A stretch of 64,000 nucleotides of DNA from Xanthomonas sacchari (GCF_024266585.1 NZ_CP100647.1:186001-250000), one strand, 5' to 3'. Positions 20,163 to 30,857 are shown, counted from the first letter of the stretch. The notes: a model not told the origin generated them from the sequence alone. Translations and numbers: made by a program.

Positions 20163-20528
20163 GGCCGGGATCGAAACGGAAAAGGACGCTCATCATAGAC
20201 AAGCGGCGCCGAAGGCGGCGGTGATGGCGCCCGCGGGTCGCATCCCTGGCACAGACGCGCCGGAGCCGGGCGCACTGGCGCTGGCGACGCAGCTTGCCGA
20301 CCCAGGCATCTCCGCGGCGGCGACGCGCTAGTCGGCAGGTATCGGGGAGTTTCTGGTGACGCGAGAAAGTCCAATGGGGGGAGCGCTTCAGCAAAGGCGC
20401 TACCGGGTGCCCGTCGCGGCTGACGTCGCGCTTGCGGTCGCCACGGCATCGCTTGCCGAGCCGCTGCAAAAACACGTTGTTGGGGAGGTGCACTGCAGGC
20501 GCCGAACCGCCTTTCTCAGGTCCGTCGC
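20163..20528. other. Intergenic region opgD-mutM
   Basis: 366 nt upstream of opgD and downstream of mutM. Short frames exist, but none has a ribosome-binding site or recognisable protein. No repeat or clear terminator was seen. Confidence 0.5.
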
Positions 20529-21341
20529 TCAGCGCTGGCAGTGGCCGCACCAGACGCTGGCGCGCTGGCCGATGCTGGCATGGCGCAACGTGCGCCCGCA
20601 GCGCTTGCAGGCCTCGCCCTCGCGGCCGTAGACCGAGAGTTCCTGCTCGAAGTAGCCCGGTGCCCCGTCCGGGCTGATGAAATCGCGCAGGGTCGTGCCG
20701 CCGCGCTGGATCGCATACCCCAGGATCGCCTTGGCCGCCTCGGCCAGGCGCGCGTAGCGGGCGCGCGAGACTTCGCCGGCCTCGCGCAGCGGACTGATGC
20801 CCGCCTGGAACAGGCTCTCGGCGGCGTAGATGTTGCCCACCCCGACCACGATGCGCTGATCCATCAGGAACGTCTTCACCGGCGCGGTGCGGCCGCGGCT
20901 GAGCCGGAACAGATGATCGCCGTCGAACGCATCCGACAGCGGCTCCGGCCCCAGCTCGGCGAGCAAGGGATGGGTCTGGCCCGGCGCCTGCCACAGCAGA
21001 CAGCCGAACCGGCGCGGATCGTTGAAGCGCAGCACGCGGCCGTCTTCCAGGCTGATGTCGACATGGTCGTGCGCCCGCGGCGGCGTGTCGCCGGGCAGCA
21101 CGCGCAGGCTGCCGGACATGCCCAGGTGCAGCAACGCACTGCCGACCGCGGTATCGAGCAACAGATACTTGGCGCGCCGGCGAATGCCATCGATGCGCTG
21201 CCCCGGCAACTGCGCCGCCACCTCCGGCGGAATCGGCCAGCGCAGATCCGGCCGCCGCAGGATCACCCCATGGATGCGCCGCCCCGACAGATGCGGCTCC
21301 AGGCCACGCCGGGTGGTTTCGACTTCGGGGAGTTCGGGCAT
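20529..21341 (-). CDS. mutM: Formamidopyrimidine-DNA glycosylase
   Basis: A 270-residue Fpg/MutM. It removes 8-oxoguanine and formamidopyrimidines and cleaves the abasic site. The catalytic N-terminal Pro and Glu are present ([18 protein letters not shown]), as are the helix-two-turn-helix region ([15 protein letters not shown]) and the C-terminal zinc finger CxxC-x16-CxxC ([10 protein letters not shown] to CGHC). The gene ends at a complete C-terminus with no truncation. Confidence 0.96.
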   Translation of the reverse strand: MPELPEVETTRRGLEPHLSGRRIHGVILRRPDLRWPIPPEVAAQLPGQRIDGIRRRAKYLLLDTAVGSALLHLGMSGSLRVLPGDTPPRAHDHVDISLEDGRVLRFNDPRRFGCLLWQAPGQTHPLLAELGPEPLSDAFDGDHLFRLSRGRTAPVKTFLMDQRIVVGVGNIYAAESLFQAGISPLREAGEVSRARYARLAEAAKAILGYAIQRGGTTLRDFISPDGAPGYFEQELSVYGREGEACKRCGRTLRHASIGQRASVWCGHCQR

Positions 21342-21476
21342 GGGTTCGTCGAATGTCGCAGGTAGATGGGCAAGCTTAGCCGGCGCAAGGTGCGCTTCCG
21401 CTGAAGCTGGGGATCGCCGAGGGGACCCGCCCGGGCTGCGCGACGAAACGCATAGCGCGCATCGCGCTGGCGGCCC

Positions 21477-21821
21477 TCACTGCGGCGGCGCCGCCAGCTC
21501 CCGCGCGCTGAGGTAGCCGTCGCCGTTGGTGTCCTGCTTGCGGAAGCGGGCGGTCAGGGTGGCGAGGTGCTGTGCGCGTGTGATCGGTGGGCCGCGGCCG
21601 CCGGGCAGTTCGGCCGGGCTGAGCACGCCGTCGTGGTCGAGGTCGCGCGCGTAGAAGGCGTAGCTCATCCAGGCCAGGTATTCGTCCAGGCTGACGCGGC
21701 CGTCGCCGTCGCGATCCATGCGCTGCAGGTAGCTGGCGGTGCTGTCGATCGCCTGCGCCTGGGCGTTGGCGATGCCACCAGCGAGCAGGGCGCAGGCGAT
21801 GCTCAGCATCCGCCACGCCAT
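21477..21821 (-). CDS. Exported protein with three EF-hand loops
   Basis: A 114-residue protein from the ATG at 21821, which gives a neat signal peptide (MAWRMLSIACALLAGGIANAQA). Three 12-residue calcium loops follow: DRDGDGRVSLDE, DLDHDGVLSPAE and DTNGDGYLSARE. An in-frame ATG at 21884 overlaps the stop codon of the desaturase gene in an ATGA and is an alternative, translationally coupled start with a longer basic n-region. Calcium binding in the periplasm is likely; the role is unknown. Confidence 0.75.
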   Translation of the reverse strand: MAWRMLSIACALLAGGIANAQAQAIDSTASYLQRMDRDGDGRVSLDEYLAWMSYAFYARDLDHDGVLSPAELPGGRGPPITRAQHLATLTARFRKQDTNGDGYLSARELAAPPQ

Positions 21822-21880
21822 CAACGACGAACGCCGCGCAAGGCGGCGTTCGTGCGGCGGAGTAAGCGTTGCGCCGCGGC

Positions 21881-23077
21881 TCATGCCAGGGCGTAGCCCT
21901 TCAGTCGCGCTGCGTACGCCTGCAGCGCAGCGATGCCGCTGGCTTCGGCGTCGTGGCACCAGGCCTGCAGGTGCTTGAGGCGTTCGCTGGCGTCATGGGT
22001 GCGCGCTTCCAGCAGGGCCGCCAGGCGCGCGCGGTGCTCGACCAGGGTGCGCATGCGCGGGCGCTGCGCCACCCAGTGCTGCAGCTGCTCGCGGGCGTCG
22101 GGCTTGAGCCAGCGGCCGTCGTCGACCAGACCCTTGCGCAGGCGCCGCGGCAGCAGCTTGCGCAGCTTGGCGCCGGCCTGCGCGGCTTCTTCCTTCAGCG
22201 CCGGCGTGAACACGTTGCGCTGGTAATCGGTCATCGCCTGGAAGCGGTGCGACAACAGCGCGCGCAGGGTGTCGGCGTCGGGCACGGCGATGTTCGGACG
22301 CACGTCCAGGGTCGGCGCTACACGCAGGATCCTGGCCAGGCGCAGGGCGGCCAGCGCGCGGATCGCGATCCAGCCGATGTCCAGCTCCCACCTGCGCATC
22401 GAGAAACGCGCCGAGCTCGGGAAGGCATGGTGGTTGTTGTGCAGCTCTTCGCCGCCGATCCACAGCGCCCACGGCGTGAGATTGGTCGAGGTGTCGGCGG
22501 ACTCGAAGTTGCGGTAGCCCCACCAGTGGCCCAGGCCGTTGATCACGCCGGCGGCCCAGAACGGAATCCACGCCATCTGCAGCGCCCACAAGGCGATGCC
22601 GGGCAGGCCGAACAGCGCGAAGTTGACCGCGAACAACGCCACCGGCCCCAGGTTCGCGTACGGGGTGTACAGGTGCCGCTCGATCCAGTCGTCCGGCGCG
22701 CCCTTGCCGTACTGCTCGATGTCGCCGCGCTGGGTGCGCGCTTCGCGGTACAGCTCCACGCCGCGCCAGAACACGCGGGCGATGCCCTTGGTCTGCGGGC
22801 TGTGCGGATCTTCCTCGGTCTCGACCTTGGCGTGGTGCTTGCGATGGATCGCCACCCACTCCTTGGTGATCATCGAGGTGGTGAACCAGGTCCAGAAGCG
22901 GAAGAAGTGCGCCAGCAGCGGATGGAAATCCACGCCGCGGTGCGCCTGGCTGCGATGCAGGTACAAGGTCACCGCGAAGATGGTGAGCTGGGTGAACAGC
23001 AGCAGCACGGCCAGCATGCCCCACCAGCCGACGCCGAGCAGGCCATTGCCGAGGAAGTCGAGGATCGCGTCGAACAT
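21881..23077 (-). CDS. Acyl-CoA/acyl-lipid delta-9-type fatty-acid desaturase
   Basis: A 398-residue membrane di-iron desaturase. The three histidine boxes are HRSQAH (about 41-46), HRKHH (78-82) and HNNHH (about 214-218), between four hydrophobic spans. The layout matches bacterial stearoyl-CoA desaturase-like enzymes that put a cis double bond into membrane acyl chains. A charged helical C-terminal extension of roughly 150 residues follows the catalytic core. The start at 23077 begins directly with the membrane region; longer upstream frames add no homologous sequence. The EF-hand gene follows without a gap. Confidence 0.88.
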   Translation of the reverse strand: MFDAILDFLGNGLLGVGWWGMLAVLLLFTQLTIFAVTLYLHRSQAHRGVDFHPLLAHFFRFWTWFTTSMITKEWVAIHRKHHAKVETEEDPHSPQTKGIARVFWRGVELYREARTQRGDIEQYGKGAPDDWIERHLYTPYANLGPVALFAVNFALFGLPGIALWALQMAWIPFWAAGVINGLGHWWGYRNFESADTSTNLTPWALWIGGEELHNNHHAFPSSARFSMRRWELDIGWIAIRALAALRLARILRVAPTLDVRPNIAVPDADTLRALLSHRFQAMTDYQRNVFTPALKEEAAQAGAKLRKLLPRRLRKGLVDDGRWLKPDAREQLQHWVAQRPRMRTLVEHRARLAALLEARTHDASERLKHLQAWCHDAEASGIAALQAYAARLKGYALA

Positions 23078-23210
23078 TGCCAGAAGCTCCAGAGCGTAGG
23101 ACGGCGTGGGGGTAACGACATGATGGGGGTTGCGACCGCAAACTTCACCCGGCGCTCGCGTATGGTATTCAGCCGCCAAGCGCTTCCGATCACAGAACGG
23201 TGTCCGTTCC

Positions 23211-24053
23211 ATGTCAGCCGCCTTTCCCCAAGCAACCCCCATGCCAGCGGCCGCGCCGTTGATCGAACTGGACCGCGCCAGCGTCGTCCGCGGCCAGGTG
23301 CGGGTGCTGCACGCGCTGAGCCTGCGCATCGCGCTCGGCCAGCACACCGCCATCCTCGGCCCGAACGGCTGCGGCAAGTCCTCGTTCATCAAGCTCATCA
23401 CCCGCGAGCTGTATCCGCTGGCGCGCGCCGGCGAGGAACCGGCGGTGCGGGTGCTCGGCCAGAGCCGCTGGCAGGTGGACCGGCTGCGCAGCCAACTGGG
23501 CATCGTCACCGGCGACCTCAGCGTCAATCTCGCCGACATGCCCGGGCTGGACGTGGAAAGCGCGGTGTTGTCGGGGTTCTTCGCCAGCTATGTGGTGCCG
23601 CCGCACCGCGAGGTGACCGAGGCGATGCGCGGGCGCGCACGCGAGGCGCTGCAGGCCGCACGCGCGCTGCCGTTGCTGCGGCGTCCGTATGCGGAATTGT
23701 CGGCTGGCGAGACCCGGCGCGTGCTGATCGCGCGCGCCCTGGTCAACCGGCCGCAGGCGCTGCTGCTGGACGAACCCAGCACCGGCCTGGATCTGGTCGC
23801 ACGCGAGCACCTGCTGGCGACGATGCGCGACCTCGCCCGCCAGGGCATCACCCTGGTGCTGGTCACCCACCACATCGAGGAGATCGTGCCCGAGATCGCG
23901 CGGGTGATCCTGCTGCGCGAGGGCCAGGTGTACGCCGACGGCGCGCGCGAGGACCTGCTCGCCGATGCGCCGCTGTCGGCGGTGTTCGGCGGACCGGTGA
24001 GGGTGCAGCGCGACGGCGACAGCTACAGCGCGCGGGTGGTTGCGGATGGCTGA
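23211..24053 (+). CDS. ABC transporter ATP-binding protein (orphan)
   Basis: A 280-residue ABC ATPase: Walker A GPNGCGKSS, the signature YAELSAGETRRVLIARAL, Walker B ALLLDEPSTGLD and the H-loop VLVTHHIEEI. No permease gene is adjacent. The sequence resembles the stand-alone ModF/YlmA-like ATP-binding proteins rather than a specific importer subunit. A second ATG 30 nt into the frame is an alternative start. It is divergent from the desaturase, with 133 nt between the two starts. Confidence 0.82.
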   Translation: MSAAFPQATPMPAAAPLIELDRASVVRGQVRVLHALSLRIALGQHTAILGPNGCGKSSFIKLITRELYPLARAGEEPAVRVLGQSRWQVDRLRSQLGIVTGDLSVNLADMPGLDVESAVLSGFFASYVVPPHREVTEAMRGRAREALQAARALPLLRRPYAELSAGETRRVLIARALVNRPQALLLDEPSTGLDLVAREHLLATMRDLARQGITLVLVTHHIEEIVPEIARVILLREGQVYADGAREDLLADAPLSAVFGGPVRVQRDGDSYSARVVADG

Positions 24054-24141
24054 TCGGGGCAACGCAAGCCGGGTGCCAGCTGCGACTGCGGATGAAATGG
24101 CGGGCTTCCGAGCGCCGGCGCGGTGGCGGCGGGCGCTTTCT

Positions 24142-24207
24142 GTAGGAGCGGCTTCAGCCGCGACAGGCGTTCCCGGTCAAGCCCGTCGCGGCTGAAGCCG
24201 CTCCTAC
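24142..24207. repeat. REP-type palindrome, copy 5 (perfect)
   Basis: Two perfectly complementary 23-nt arms (24142-24164 and 24185-24207) with core GGAGCGGCTTCAGCCGCGAC, a GTAG at the outer end and a 20-nt loop. It lies between convergent genes and may also act as a transcript end. Confidence 0.92.
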
Positions 24208-24235
24208 GCTGCACTCGGCAGCGCGCCAGTGCGCG

Positions 24236-25579
24236 CTACTTGCCGATACAGAAGCTGGAGAAGATCCGCCCGAGCAGGTCGTCGGCGCTGAGCGTGCCGA
24301 CGATCTCGCCAAGCGCGGCATGGGCCAGGCGCAGTTCCTCGGCCGCCAGTTCCAGGCGTTCGTGTTCCAGCTCGGCGGCGGCCGCGTCGACGTGCGTGGC
24401 GGCGCGCTGCAGCGCGTCGACGTGGCGGGCGCGTGCGGAGAACTCGCCGTCGCTGCCCTCGCCGGCCGCGGCGCCGGCGATCGCGCGCAGCTGCGCGTGC
24501 AGCTGCTCCAGGCCGCTGCCGGTGGCGGCGGAGACGTAGACGCGCTCGGCGCTGGCCGCGGGCACCGCGGCGAGCAGATCGCTCTTGTTGTGGATCCACA
24601 GGCGCTGCGGCACGTCGGCGATGGCGTCGGCGATCGCGGCCTGGCCGGCCTCGGCCTGGCGCGCATCGAGCACGATCAGCGCCAGGTCGGCGCGCTGCAG
24701 TTCCTGGCGCGCGCGGCGCATGCCCTCGCGCTCGATCGCGTCGCCGCCTTCGCGCAGGCCGGCGGTGTCGACCAGGGTCAGTTCCACACCATCCAGGCGC
24801 ACGGTCTCGTGCAAGGTGTCGCGGGTGGTGCCGGCGATGTCGGTGACGATGGCGCGGTCGCTGCCGGCCAGCGCGTTGAGCAGGGAACTCTTGCCGGCGT
24901 TCGGCGGGCCGACCAGCACTGCGTGCAGGCCATCGCGCAGGCGCCGGCCGCGTTCGGCGTCGGCACGCAGCTGCGCCAGGTCCGTGCGCGCCTGTGCCAG
25001 GCCAGCGCGCACCTGCGCACCGCCCAGCGTGTCCAGCGCCTCGTCGGCGAAATCGATCGCCGCTTCGACGTGGATGCGCAGGCGGATCAGCTGTTCGGCC
25101 AGGTCGTCGACGCGGCGCGAGAACACTCCGTCCAGCGAGCGACGTGCCGCGCGTGCGGCGCGCAGGTCGCCGGCGGCGATCAGGTCGGCGATCGCCTCGG
25201 CCTGGGCCAGGTCCAGCTTGCGGTTGAGGAAGGCGCGCTCGCTGAACTCGCCCGGGCGCGCCGGCCGCGCGCCCAGTTCGCAGCAGCGCGCCACCAGGTG
25301 CCGCAACAGCACCGGGCTGCCATGCGCCTGCAGTTCCAGCACATCCTCGCCGGTGAAGCTGCGCGGCCCCGGAAACCACAGCGCGATGCCGTCGTCCACG
25401 ACCTCGCCGTGCGCGTCGCGAAAGCGCGCGTAGCGCGCGCTGCGCGGCACCAGTGCGCCCAGCCCCAGGCCCGCGGCGATAGCCGCCGCCGCCGGGCCGG
25501 ACACGCGCACCACGCCGACCCCGCCCGCGCCGGGAGCGGTGGCGATGGCGGCGATGGTGTCGGTGGCGGAAGACGGCAT
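24236..25579 (-). CDS. mnmE: tRNA uridine-5-carboxymethylaminomethyl modification GTPase
   Basis: A 447-residue MnmE. With MnmG it installs cmnm5 on wobble U34 of certain tRNAs. The tetrahydrofolate-binding N-domain starts [28 protein letters not shown]. The G domain has [14 protein letters not shown] (G1), DIAGTTRD (G2), DTAGLRE (G3) and NKSD (G4). The C-terminus ends with the catalytic CIGK motif. The usual neighbour yidC is displaced here by the NodB-caspase gene 31 nt upstream. Confidence 0.97.
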   Translation of the reverse strand: MPSSATDTIAAIATAPGAGGVGVVRVSGPAAAAIAAGLGLGALVPRSARYARFRDAHGEVVDDGIALWFPGPRSFTGEDVLELQAHGSPVLLRHLVARCCELGARPARPGEFSERAFLNRKLDLAQAEAIADLIAAGDLRAARAARRSLDGVFSRRVDDLAEQLIRLRIHVEAAIDFADEALDTLGGAQVRAGLAQARTDLAQLRADAERGRRLRDGLHAVLVGPPNAGKSSLLNALAGSDRAIVTDIAGTTRDTLHETVRLDGVELTLVDTAGLREGGDAIEREGMRRARQELQRADLALIVLDARQAEAGQAAIADAIADVPQRLWIHNKSDLLAAVPAASAERVYVSAATGSGLEQLHAQLRAIAGAAAGEGSDGEFSARARHVDALQRAATHVDAAAAELEHERLELAAEELRLAHAALGEIVGTLSADDLLGRIFSSFCIGK

Positions 25580-25610
25580 GGCGAAGGCGGCAGGTCTGCG
25601 GTGAGGAGGA

Positions 25611-28352
25611 CTACAGCGTCTGCAACTGGCCGCGGACGTAGGCCGCCGACGCGCCGTTGGGTTGCAGCGCCAGGTAGGTCTGGAAGGCGCGCTTGGCCTT
25701 GGCCGCATCGCCCAGCTGGCGGTAGGCGTCGCCCAGGTTGACGTAGGCCACCGCGCGCGAGGGATCGATCTTCAGCGTGTTCTCCAGCCAGCGCACGGAC
25801 TGCGCGTACTTGCCCTGGCGATAGTAGATGAAGCCCAGGTTGTTGGCCGCCAGCGCGAAGTCCGGGCGCAGCTTCAGCGCCTCGGTGAACTGCGCCTCGG
25901 CCTCGTCGTAGCGCTTCTCCTTGTACAGCTGCAGGCCGCGGTCGTTGGCGCGCTGCGCCCGCTGCCGGTCGGACACCGGGCCGGCCGCGGCCGGCACCGC
26001 CAGCGGCCGTTCGCCGCCCTGCAGGTCCTTGACCACCACCGCCGGCTTGGCCGCGGCGGCCGGGGCAGCTGCGCTGCCGCCGCCGGCCTTCGGCGTCGCG
26101 GTCGACGCCGGCGCGGCGGCATCGACGCGATCGTTCATCGCGATCGCCGCCGAGGACAGCTGCTGGGTGCTGGCGGTGAGGAATTCCTCGCCCTCCGGCA
26201 CCTGCAGCACGAACTCGCCGCCCTGCGACCCCGGCAGGCTGCCGAACGCCGGAGTCTGCTGCGAAATGCTCGACACCGCCGGCGCCACGTAGGCGGCCAG
26301 CTCGGTGCCGGTGATCAGGCCGTCGCCGTTGAGATCGGCCTTGCCCGACAGCGCCTGCAACAGCACCCAGGTGAACACCGAATGGCCATTGGGGCCGCTG
26401 TCGGCGACCTGCTGGTCGGCGCCGCCGGCGGTGAGCATCTGCCGGGCGATGCGCCGCGCGTTCTCGCGCAGGTAGGCGCTGGTACCGCCGCCGCGGGTCA
26501 GGCCCAGGCCGCTGTAGCACGCATCCATCACGAACAGCACGTGCTTGGCTTCCAGACTCTCGGCGATGTCCTGGATCTCGGTCATCGGAATCGCGTCGGT
26601 GGCGAACTGCGCCGGGTCCGAGTCGGCGGGCACGATGTAGCCGAGGTCGCGTCCGGAGGCCAGCTTGCGGGTCGCGCCATGGCCGGCGAAGAACACGAAC
26701 ACACGATCGTTCTTGCCCACGCCGCCGTGTGCGAGCCGATCGTGGAAGGCAGCCAGGATGTTGTTGCGGGTGGCCTCCTGGTTCTTCAGCACGATCACCT
26801 GCGACGAGGGGAAACCGAAGCTGCCGGTGAGCGTCTGCGCGATCGCCTGCGCATCGTTGGCCGCGTACTGCAGCTTGGGCCAGTGCGCGTAGTCGTCGAT
26901 GCCGATCACGATGGCCCACGACGTGTCGTAGCCGCTGGTCACCGCCGGTGCGGCGGCGTTGCTGGCCGCGCGCGCGACGCTGAAGTCGCGCCCGTTCCAG
27001 GCGGCGAACTGGTAGCCGTCGGCGCTGAGCCGGTCCAGGATCTGCGGCAACGCCTTGACCGTGCGCGCGTGGATGTCGTGGAACAGCAGGATGCCGCGCT
27101 GCTCGCGGCCGACCTGCTCGAGCACGCGCTGCACGATCGACTCCGGCACCGGATCGGCCCAGTCCAGCGAATCCACGTTCCACATCACCGACTTCAGGCC
27201 GGCCTCGCCGAGGATCTGCATGCCCTCGGCGTTGCGCGCGCCGTAGGGGAAGCGGAACAGCGGCGCGCGCTTGGCGTCGACCGCGCGCAGCATGCGGTCG
27301 GTGTCGAGGATCTGGCTGCGCAGCGCGGCGCCGGTTTCCTTGGACAGCTGCGCATGGGTCAGGCTGTGGTTGCCGACGGTGTAGCCCTGCTCCATCAGGC
27401 TGCGGCTGACGCTGGCCAGCGGCGACAAGTCGACCTTGCCATCCGGCTCGAGCTTGCCCAGGTTGCGGCCGACCTCGAAGAACGTGGCCGGCACGTCGTA
27501 GCGCTTGAGGATGGCGACGATCTCGTCGGTGTATTCGCGGTGCGGGCCGTCGTCGAAACTCAGCACCACGGTCTTCGGCGGCAGGTCGCGGCCGAACACC
27601 TCGCGGTCGCTGTCCTGCATCGACATCGGGTACGGGGTGATCACGCCGTAGTCGCGCAGGATCGCCTCGCGCGTGTACAGCGTGCCCAGGTGGGCGACGT
27701 AGTCCTCCCACTTCTCGCGCTTCTGCACGATCGCGCGGGTGCGGTCGAAGCGGCTGAAGATCGCGGTGATCTCGCGGTTGTAGGTGCGTTCGATCTCGTC
27801 GAGCGCGTCCAGGTCCTCGCCGATGCGCTGGTGCAGCTTGATCGCCGGCAGCGAGGAATCCTTGCCGATGCGGACCTGCCAGTCGGCGAGGAGTTCGCGG
27901 AACGCTAGGCGGTCGGCGTCGTACAGGTCCGGCGCCGATTCGACGTAGTCCAGCAAGCTGCCGACCGCGGCGAAGCGCTGCGGGTCCGGCAGCGCCAGCA
28001 GCGCATCGAACTGCTTGGCCAGCGCCTCGCGGCGCTCCAGGCCCTCGTGGAACAGTTGCTGGCCGACGCTACTGGAGGTCTGGCGGTCGGCCGGCGATTG
28101 TTTGGCCTCGTCGGCCAGCAGCACGATGATCTTGCGCTGCGCCGCCAGCTGCGCCTGCAGGCCCTGCAACAGCGTCGTTGCCTGGGTCTGCAGTGCGGGC
28201 GAGCCGGGAATGGCGATTGCCGACGCGGGCGACGCGGGCTTGGCTGCAGTGGTCTCGCTACCGGTGGGCGGACGCTGGCAGGCGGCCAGCGCCAAGGCAA
28301 GCAGGCCGATCACGGCCACGGACGGCGACAACGGACGACGACGCTTGCGCAT
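25611..28352 (-). CDS. Lipoprotein fusing NodB polysaccharide deacetylase, caspase-like peptidase and TPR domains
   Basis: A 913-residue protein. A lipobox (LALAAC, lipidated Cys about residue 25, followed by Gln) predicts an outer-membrane lipoprotein. Residues 50-220 are helical and unrecognised. A NodB deacetylase domain spans about 255-450: SFDDGP (D267, D268), NHSLTH (H329, H333), RFPYG, and LLFHDIH (H425). A caspase-like C14 peptidase spans about 475-720, with the His in FFAGHG (H558) and Cys in MDACYSG (C612), plus a calcium-type loop [12 protein letters not shown] (673-684). After an Ala-rich linker, TPRs fill 796-913. All key residues for both enzymes are present. Substrates are unknown; action on peptidoglycan or exopolysaccharide coupled to proteolysis is inference. 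The start follows a weak ribosome-binding site. Confidence 0.9.
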   Translation of the reverse strand: MRKRRRPLSPSVAVIGLLALALAACQRPPTGSETTAAKPASPASAIAIPGSPALQTQATTLLQGLQAQLAAQRKIIVLLADEAKQSPADRQTSSSVGQQLFHEGLERREALAKQFDALLALPDPQRFAAVGSLLDYVESAPDLYDADRLAFRELLADWQVRIGKDSSLPAIKLHQRIGEDLDALDEIERTYNREITAIFSRFDRTRAIVQKREKWEDYVAHLGTLYTREAILRDYGVITPYPMSMQDSDREVFGRDLPPKTVVLSFDDGPHREYTDEIVAILKRYDVPATFFEVGRNLGKLEPDGKVDLSPLASVSRSLMEQGYTVGNHSLTHAQLSKETGAALRSQILDTDRMLRAVDAKRAPLFRFPYGARNAEGMQILGEAGLKSVMWNVDSLDWADPVPESIVQRVLEQVGREQRGILLFHDIHARTVKALPQILDRLSADGYQFAAWNGRDFSVARAASNAAAPAVTSGYDTSWAIVIGIDDYAHWPKLQYAANDAQAIAQTLTGSFGFPSSQVIVLKNQEATRNNILAAFHDRLAHGGVGKNDRVFVFFAGHGATRKLASGRDLGYIVPADSDPAQFATDAIPMTEIQDIAESLEAKHVLFVMDACYSGLGLTRGGGTSAYLRENARRIARQMLTAGGADQQVADSGPNGHSVFTWVLLQALSGKADLNGDGLITGTELAAYVAPAVSSISQQTPAFGSLPGSQGGEFVLQVPEGEEFLTASTQQLSSAAIAMNDRVDAAAPASTATPKAGGGSAAAPAAAAKPAVVVKDLQGGERPLAVPAAAGPVSDRQRAQRANDRGLQLYKEKRYDEAEAQFTEALKLRPDFALAANNLGFIYYRQGKYAQSVRWLENTLKIDPSRAVAYVNLGDAYRQLGDAAKAKRAFQTYLALQPNGASAAYVRGQLQTL

Positions 28353-28418
28353 GACCACGGACTCGCGAGCAAGGCGGTGCGGGGACGCACACGCCGGCGC
28401 CTTCCCCGGCCGCATGCG

Positions 28419-28444
28419 CAACGCCCGCCGGAGGGCGGGCGTTG
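28419..28444. terminator. GC-rich hairpin between yidC and the NodB-caspase gene
   Basis: CAACGCCCGCC (28419-28429) pairs with GGCGGGCGTTG (28434-28444) around a 4-nt loop, just downstream of yidC. No T-tract follows on the minus strand, so it may attenuate, or protect the yidC transcript, rather than fully terminate. Confidence 0.6.
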
Positions 28445-28450
28445 TCGGGT

Positions 28451-30181
28451 TTACTTCTTGGCCTTGGCCGGCGGCTTGCCGCTGCCGCCACCGCCGGCGC
28501 TGGCCGGTTCGCCGTGGCGCTTGGTCATCCACCACTGCTGCAACAGGCCCAGCGATCCGTTGGTGACCCAGTACAGCACCAGACCGGACGGCACGAAGGC
28601 CATCATCACGCCGAACACCAGCGGCATGAACTGCATCATCTTGGCCTGCACCGGATCCATGCCCGGCGACGGGGTCAGCTTCTGCGTCAGCCACATCACC
28701 GCCACGTTGATCACCGGCAGGATGAAGTACGGATCGCGCGCGGTCAGGTCCTGGATCCAGCCGAACCACGGCGCCTGGCGCAGTTCCACCGACTCCACCA
28801 GCACCCAGTACAGCGCGAAGAAGATCGGCATCTGGATCAGCACCGGCAGGCAGCCGCCCATCGGGTTGATCTTCTCCTTCTTGTACAGCTCCATCATCGC
28901 CGTCTGGAACTTCTGCTTGTCGTCGCCGTAGCGCTCCTTGAGCTGCTGGATGCGCGGCTGGAACTTGCGCATCTTGGCCATGCTCTTGTACTGCGCGGCC
29001 GACAGCGGATACAGCACCAGCTTCAGCAGCACCACCAGGCCGACGATCGACCAGCCCCAATTGCCCAGCAGGCTGTGCAGGTGGCTGAGGATCCAGAACA
29101 GGCCCTGGCCGAGCAGCGCCATCAGCGAGAAGCGGCTGTAGTCGACCACGCGGTCGAGGCCGCGCACGTTCTCCTTGGCGATCTGGCTGACCAGCTTCGG
29201 CCCGACCCACAGGCGCGCCTCGGTGCTGGCGCTGGCGCCCGGCGCCACGGTGAAGCCAGGGCCGCGCGCTTCGATCACATGTCGCGGGCCGTCGTTGGAC
29301 AACACGTACACCGCCTGCTGGTCGGCCTGCGGAATCCAGCTGGTGAAGAAATGGTGCTGCAGCAGCGCGATCCAGCCACCGGAGATGGTCTGGTTGAGCG
29401 GGCCGTCTTCCAGGTAGTCCTTGAACGCGCGGCGCTGGTAGCCGTCGGCCGGGCTGAACCAGGTGGCACCGTTGAAGCTGAAGGAATCCGGGTTGGTCAT
29501 GCCGCGGCTGACGATGGTCGGCACCCGGCTCAGCTTGCGGAACACGTAGCCCTGCCACGGCTTGCTGCCATGGTTGACGACCTCGTCGTGCACCTCTATC
29601 GCGTAGTGGCCGCGTTGCAGGGTGTAGACGCGGCGGATGCTGACGCCGTCCGGGCCGTTCCACACGAACGGCACCTGCAGGCTGTCCTGGCCCTTGGCCA
29701 GCACGTAGTTCTTGCCCGGCTCCTCAGGACGGAACCCGCCCGGGCCCGGCGACGGCGAATTGTGCTCGCCAACCCAGCCGCTGGTGGCGGTATACGGATG
29801 CGCCGGGTCCTCGGTCAGCAGCTGCACCGGCGGGCTGCCGGGCTGCTTGGTCTGCGGGAACTGCAGCAGGTCGGCGTCGAACACGCTGCGGCCGTCCAGG
29901 GTCAGACGCAGCACGTCGGTGGTGACGGTGACCCGCGGCGCGGCGCTGGCCGCGGCGGTCTCAGGCGTGCCGCTGGCCGGCGTGGCGCCGGGCACCGAGG
30001 CCTGCGGAACGGCCGGCGCGTGCGTGGCGCCGGCATCGGCGTCCTGCGCCGGCGGCACCGTGGTCGCCGCCGCGACCGTCGCCGCATTGGCGCTGGGCGC
30101 GTGTTCCTTGTTCCACTCCATCCACAGCAGGGCCGCGACCATCAGCCAGGCGAAAATCAGGAAAAGGCGGGTCTGGTTCAT
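28451..30181 (-). CDS. yidC: Membrane protein insertase YidC
   Basis: A 576-residue gram-negative YidC. It has an N-terminal membrane anchor ([18 protein letters not shown]), a large periplasmic beta domain (about 75-350) and the five-helix insertase core. The core includes [20 protein letters not shown] with its conserved groove Arg region nearby, [21 protein letters not shown], and the C-terminal [21 protein letters not shown] low-complexity Ala/Thr/Pro linker separates anchor and beta domain. It begins 18 nt after rnpA ends; the small yidD gene often found here is absent. Confidence 0.97.
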   Translation of the reverse strand: MNQTRLFLIFAWLMVAALLWMEWNKEHAPSANAATVAAATTVPPAQDADAGATHAPAVPQASVPGATPASGTPETAAASAAPRVTVTTDVLRLTLDGRSVFDADLLQFPQTKQPGSPPVQLLTEDPAHPYTATSGWVGEHNSPSPGPGGFRPEEPGKNYVLAKGQDSLQVPFVWNGPDGVSIRRVYTLQRGHYAIEVHDEVVNHGSKPWQGYVFRKLSRVPTIVSRGMTNPDSFSFNGATWFSPADGYQRRAFKDYLEDGPLNQTISGGWIALLQHHFFTSWIPQADQQAVYVLSNDGPRHVIEARGPGFTVAPGASASTEARLWVGPKLVSQIAKENVRGLDRVVDYSRFSLMALLGQGLFWILSHLHSLLGNWGWSIVGLVVLLKLVLYPLSAAQYKSMAKMRKFQPRIQQLKERYGDDKQKFQTAMMELYKKEKINPMGGCLPVLIQMPIFFALYWVLVESVELRQAPWFGWIQDLTARDPYFILPVINVAVMWLTQKLTPSPGMDPVQAKMMQFMPLVFGVMMAFVPSGLVLYWVTNGSLGLLQQWWMTKRHGEPASAGGGGSGKPPAKAKK

Positions 30182-30199
30182 CGGACAGGCAAGCTCGGC

Positions 30200-30637
30200 T
30201 CAGCCAGAAAGGGTTTCTGACGTGGAGGTGGGGGAAGAAGGACGATCGGGCGGCGGCATTGTGCCGTCCGCGGCCGGGGCCGGCAATGCGCCGGCGCGGC
30301 GCAGCAGGCGCTCGTAGGCCTGGCGCAGCTGCGCGCCGCTGGCCTGGGCGGCGGCGCTGCGCGCCACCACCACGTAATCGCCGGGCGCCAGCCACGGCAG
30401 CAGCTGCCGCGTGGCCTCGCGCATCACGCGCTTGATGCGGTTGCGCACGACCGCACGCTTGTCGACCTTGCGCGACACCGCCAGACCCAGCCGCGCCGGG
30501 TGCGGCGCACTGTGCCAGTGCAGGCTCATCAGCGGCTCGGAACAGCGGCGCGCGGCATCGAACACGACGCGGTATTCCGCAGACGTGCGAACCCGCGCAG
30601 AGCGAGGAAATCGCCTACGCGGGTCGGGAGGATTCAC
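30200..30637 (-). CDS. rnpA: Ribonuclease P protein component
   Basis: A 145-residue RNase P protein from a GTG at 30637 ([22 protein letters not shown]). The RNR motif region [25 protein letters not shown] is the RNA-binding signature. It assists 5' maturation of tRNA precursors with the RnpB RNA. A TTG at 30679 overlapping the rpmH stop is another possible start and would add 14 residues. The GTG fits family length better. It is co-transcribed with rpmH and yidC. Confidence 0.92.
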   Translation of the reverse strand: MNPPDPRRRFPRSARVRTSAEYRVVFDAARRCSEPLMSLHWHSAPHPARLGLAVSRKVDKRAVVRNRIKRVMREATRQLLPWLAPGDYVVVARSAAAQASGAQLRQAYERLLRRAGALPAPAADGTMPPPDRPSSPTSTSETLSG

Positions 30638-30675
30638 GGTCCGGATTGCAGGCGCCGCCTGGGGCGGCGAAGCAA

Positions 30676-30816
30676 TCAAGCGCTCAGGCGCTTGCGGCCC
30701 TTGGCGCGGCGGCGGGCCAGGATCTTGCGGCCGTCGGCGGTGGCCATACGGGCACGGAAGCCGTGGTCGCGCTTGCGCTTGAGGTTGCTGGGCTGGAAGG
30801 TGCGCTTGGTGGCCAT
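30676..30816 (-). CDS. rpmH: 50S ribosomal protein L34
   Basis: A 46-residue L34, too short for most ORF callers. It starts [20 protein letters not shown] and ends in the standard [13 protein letters not shown] tail. It is the first gene of the leftward rpmH-rnpA-yidC transcript and begins 262 nt from the dnaA start, the classical arrangement at bacterial origins. Confidence 0.98.
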   Translation of the reverse strand: MATKRTFQPSNLKRKRDHGFRARMATADGRKILARRRAKGRKRLSA

Positions 30817-30857
30817 CGGGGCGCTCTGATCTGAATGGGGCGGAAAGAACCGGAAAT

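Noticed and set aside
20356-20631. 91-codon frame upstream of mutM on the plus strand
   Set aside because: It runs antisense into the 3' end of mutM, lacks a ribosome-binding site and shows no family features.
28565-28931. Plus-strand frame inside the yidC region
   Set aside because: It is antisense to conserved YidC core sequence.
30182-30199. Possible yidD between rnpA and yidC
   Set aside because: Only 18 nt separate the two genes, so no yidD can be there.
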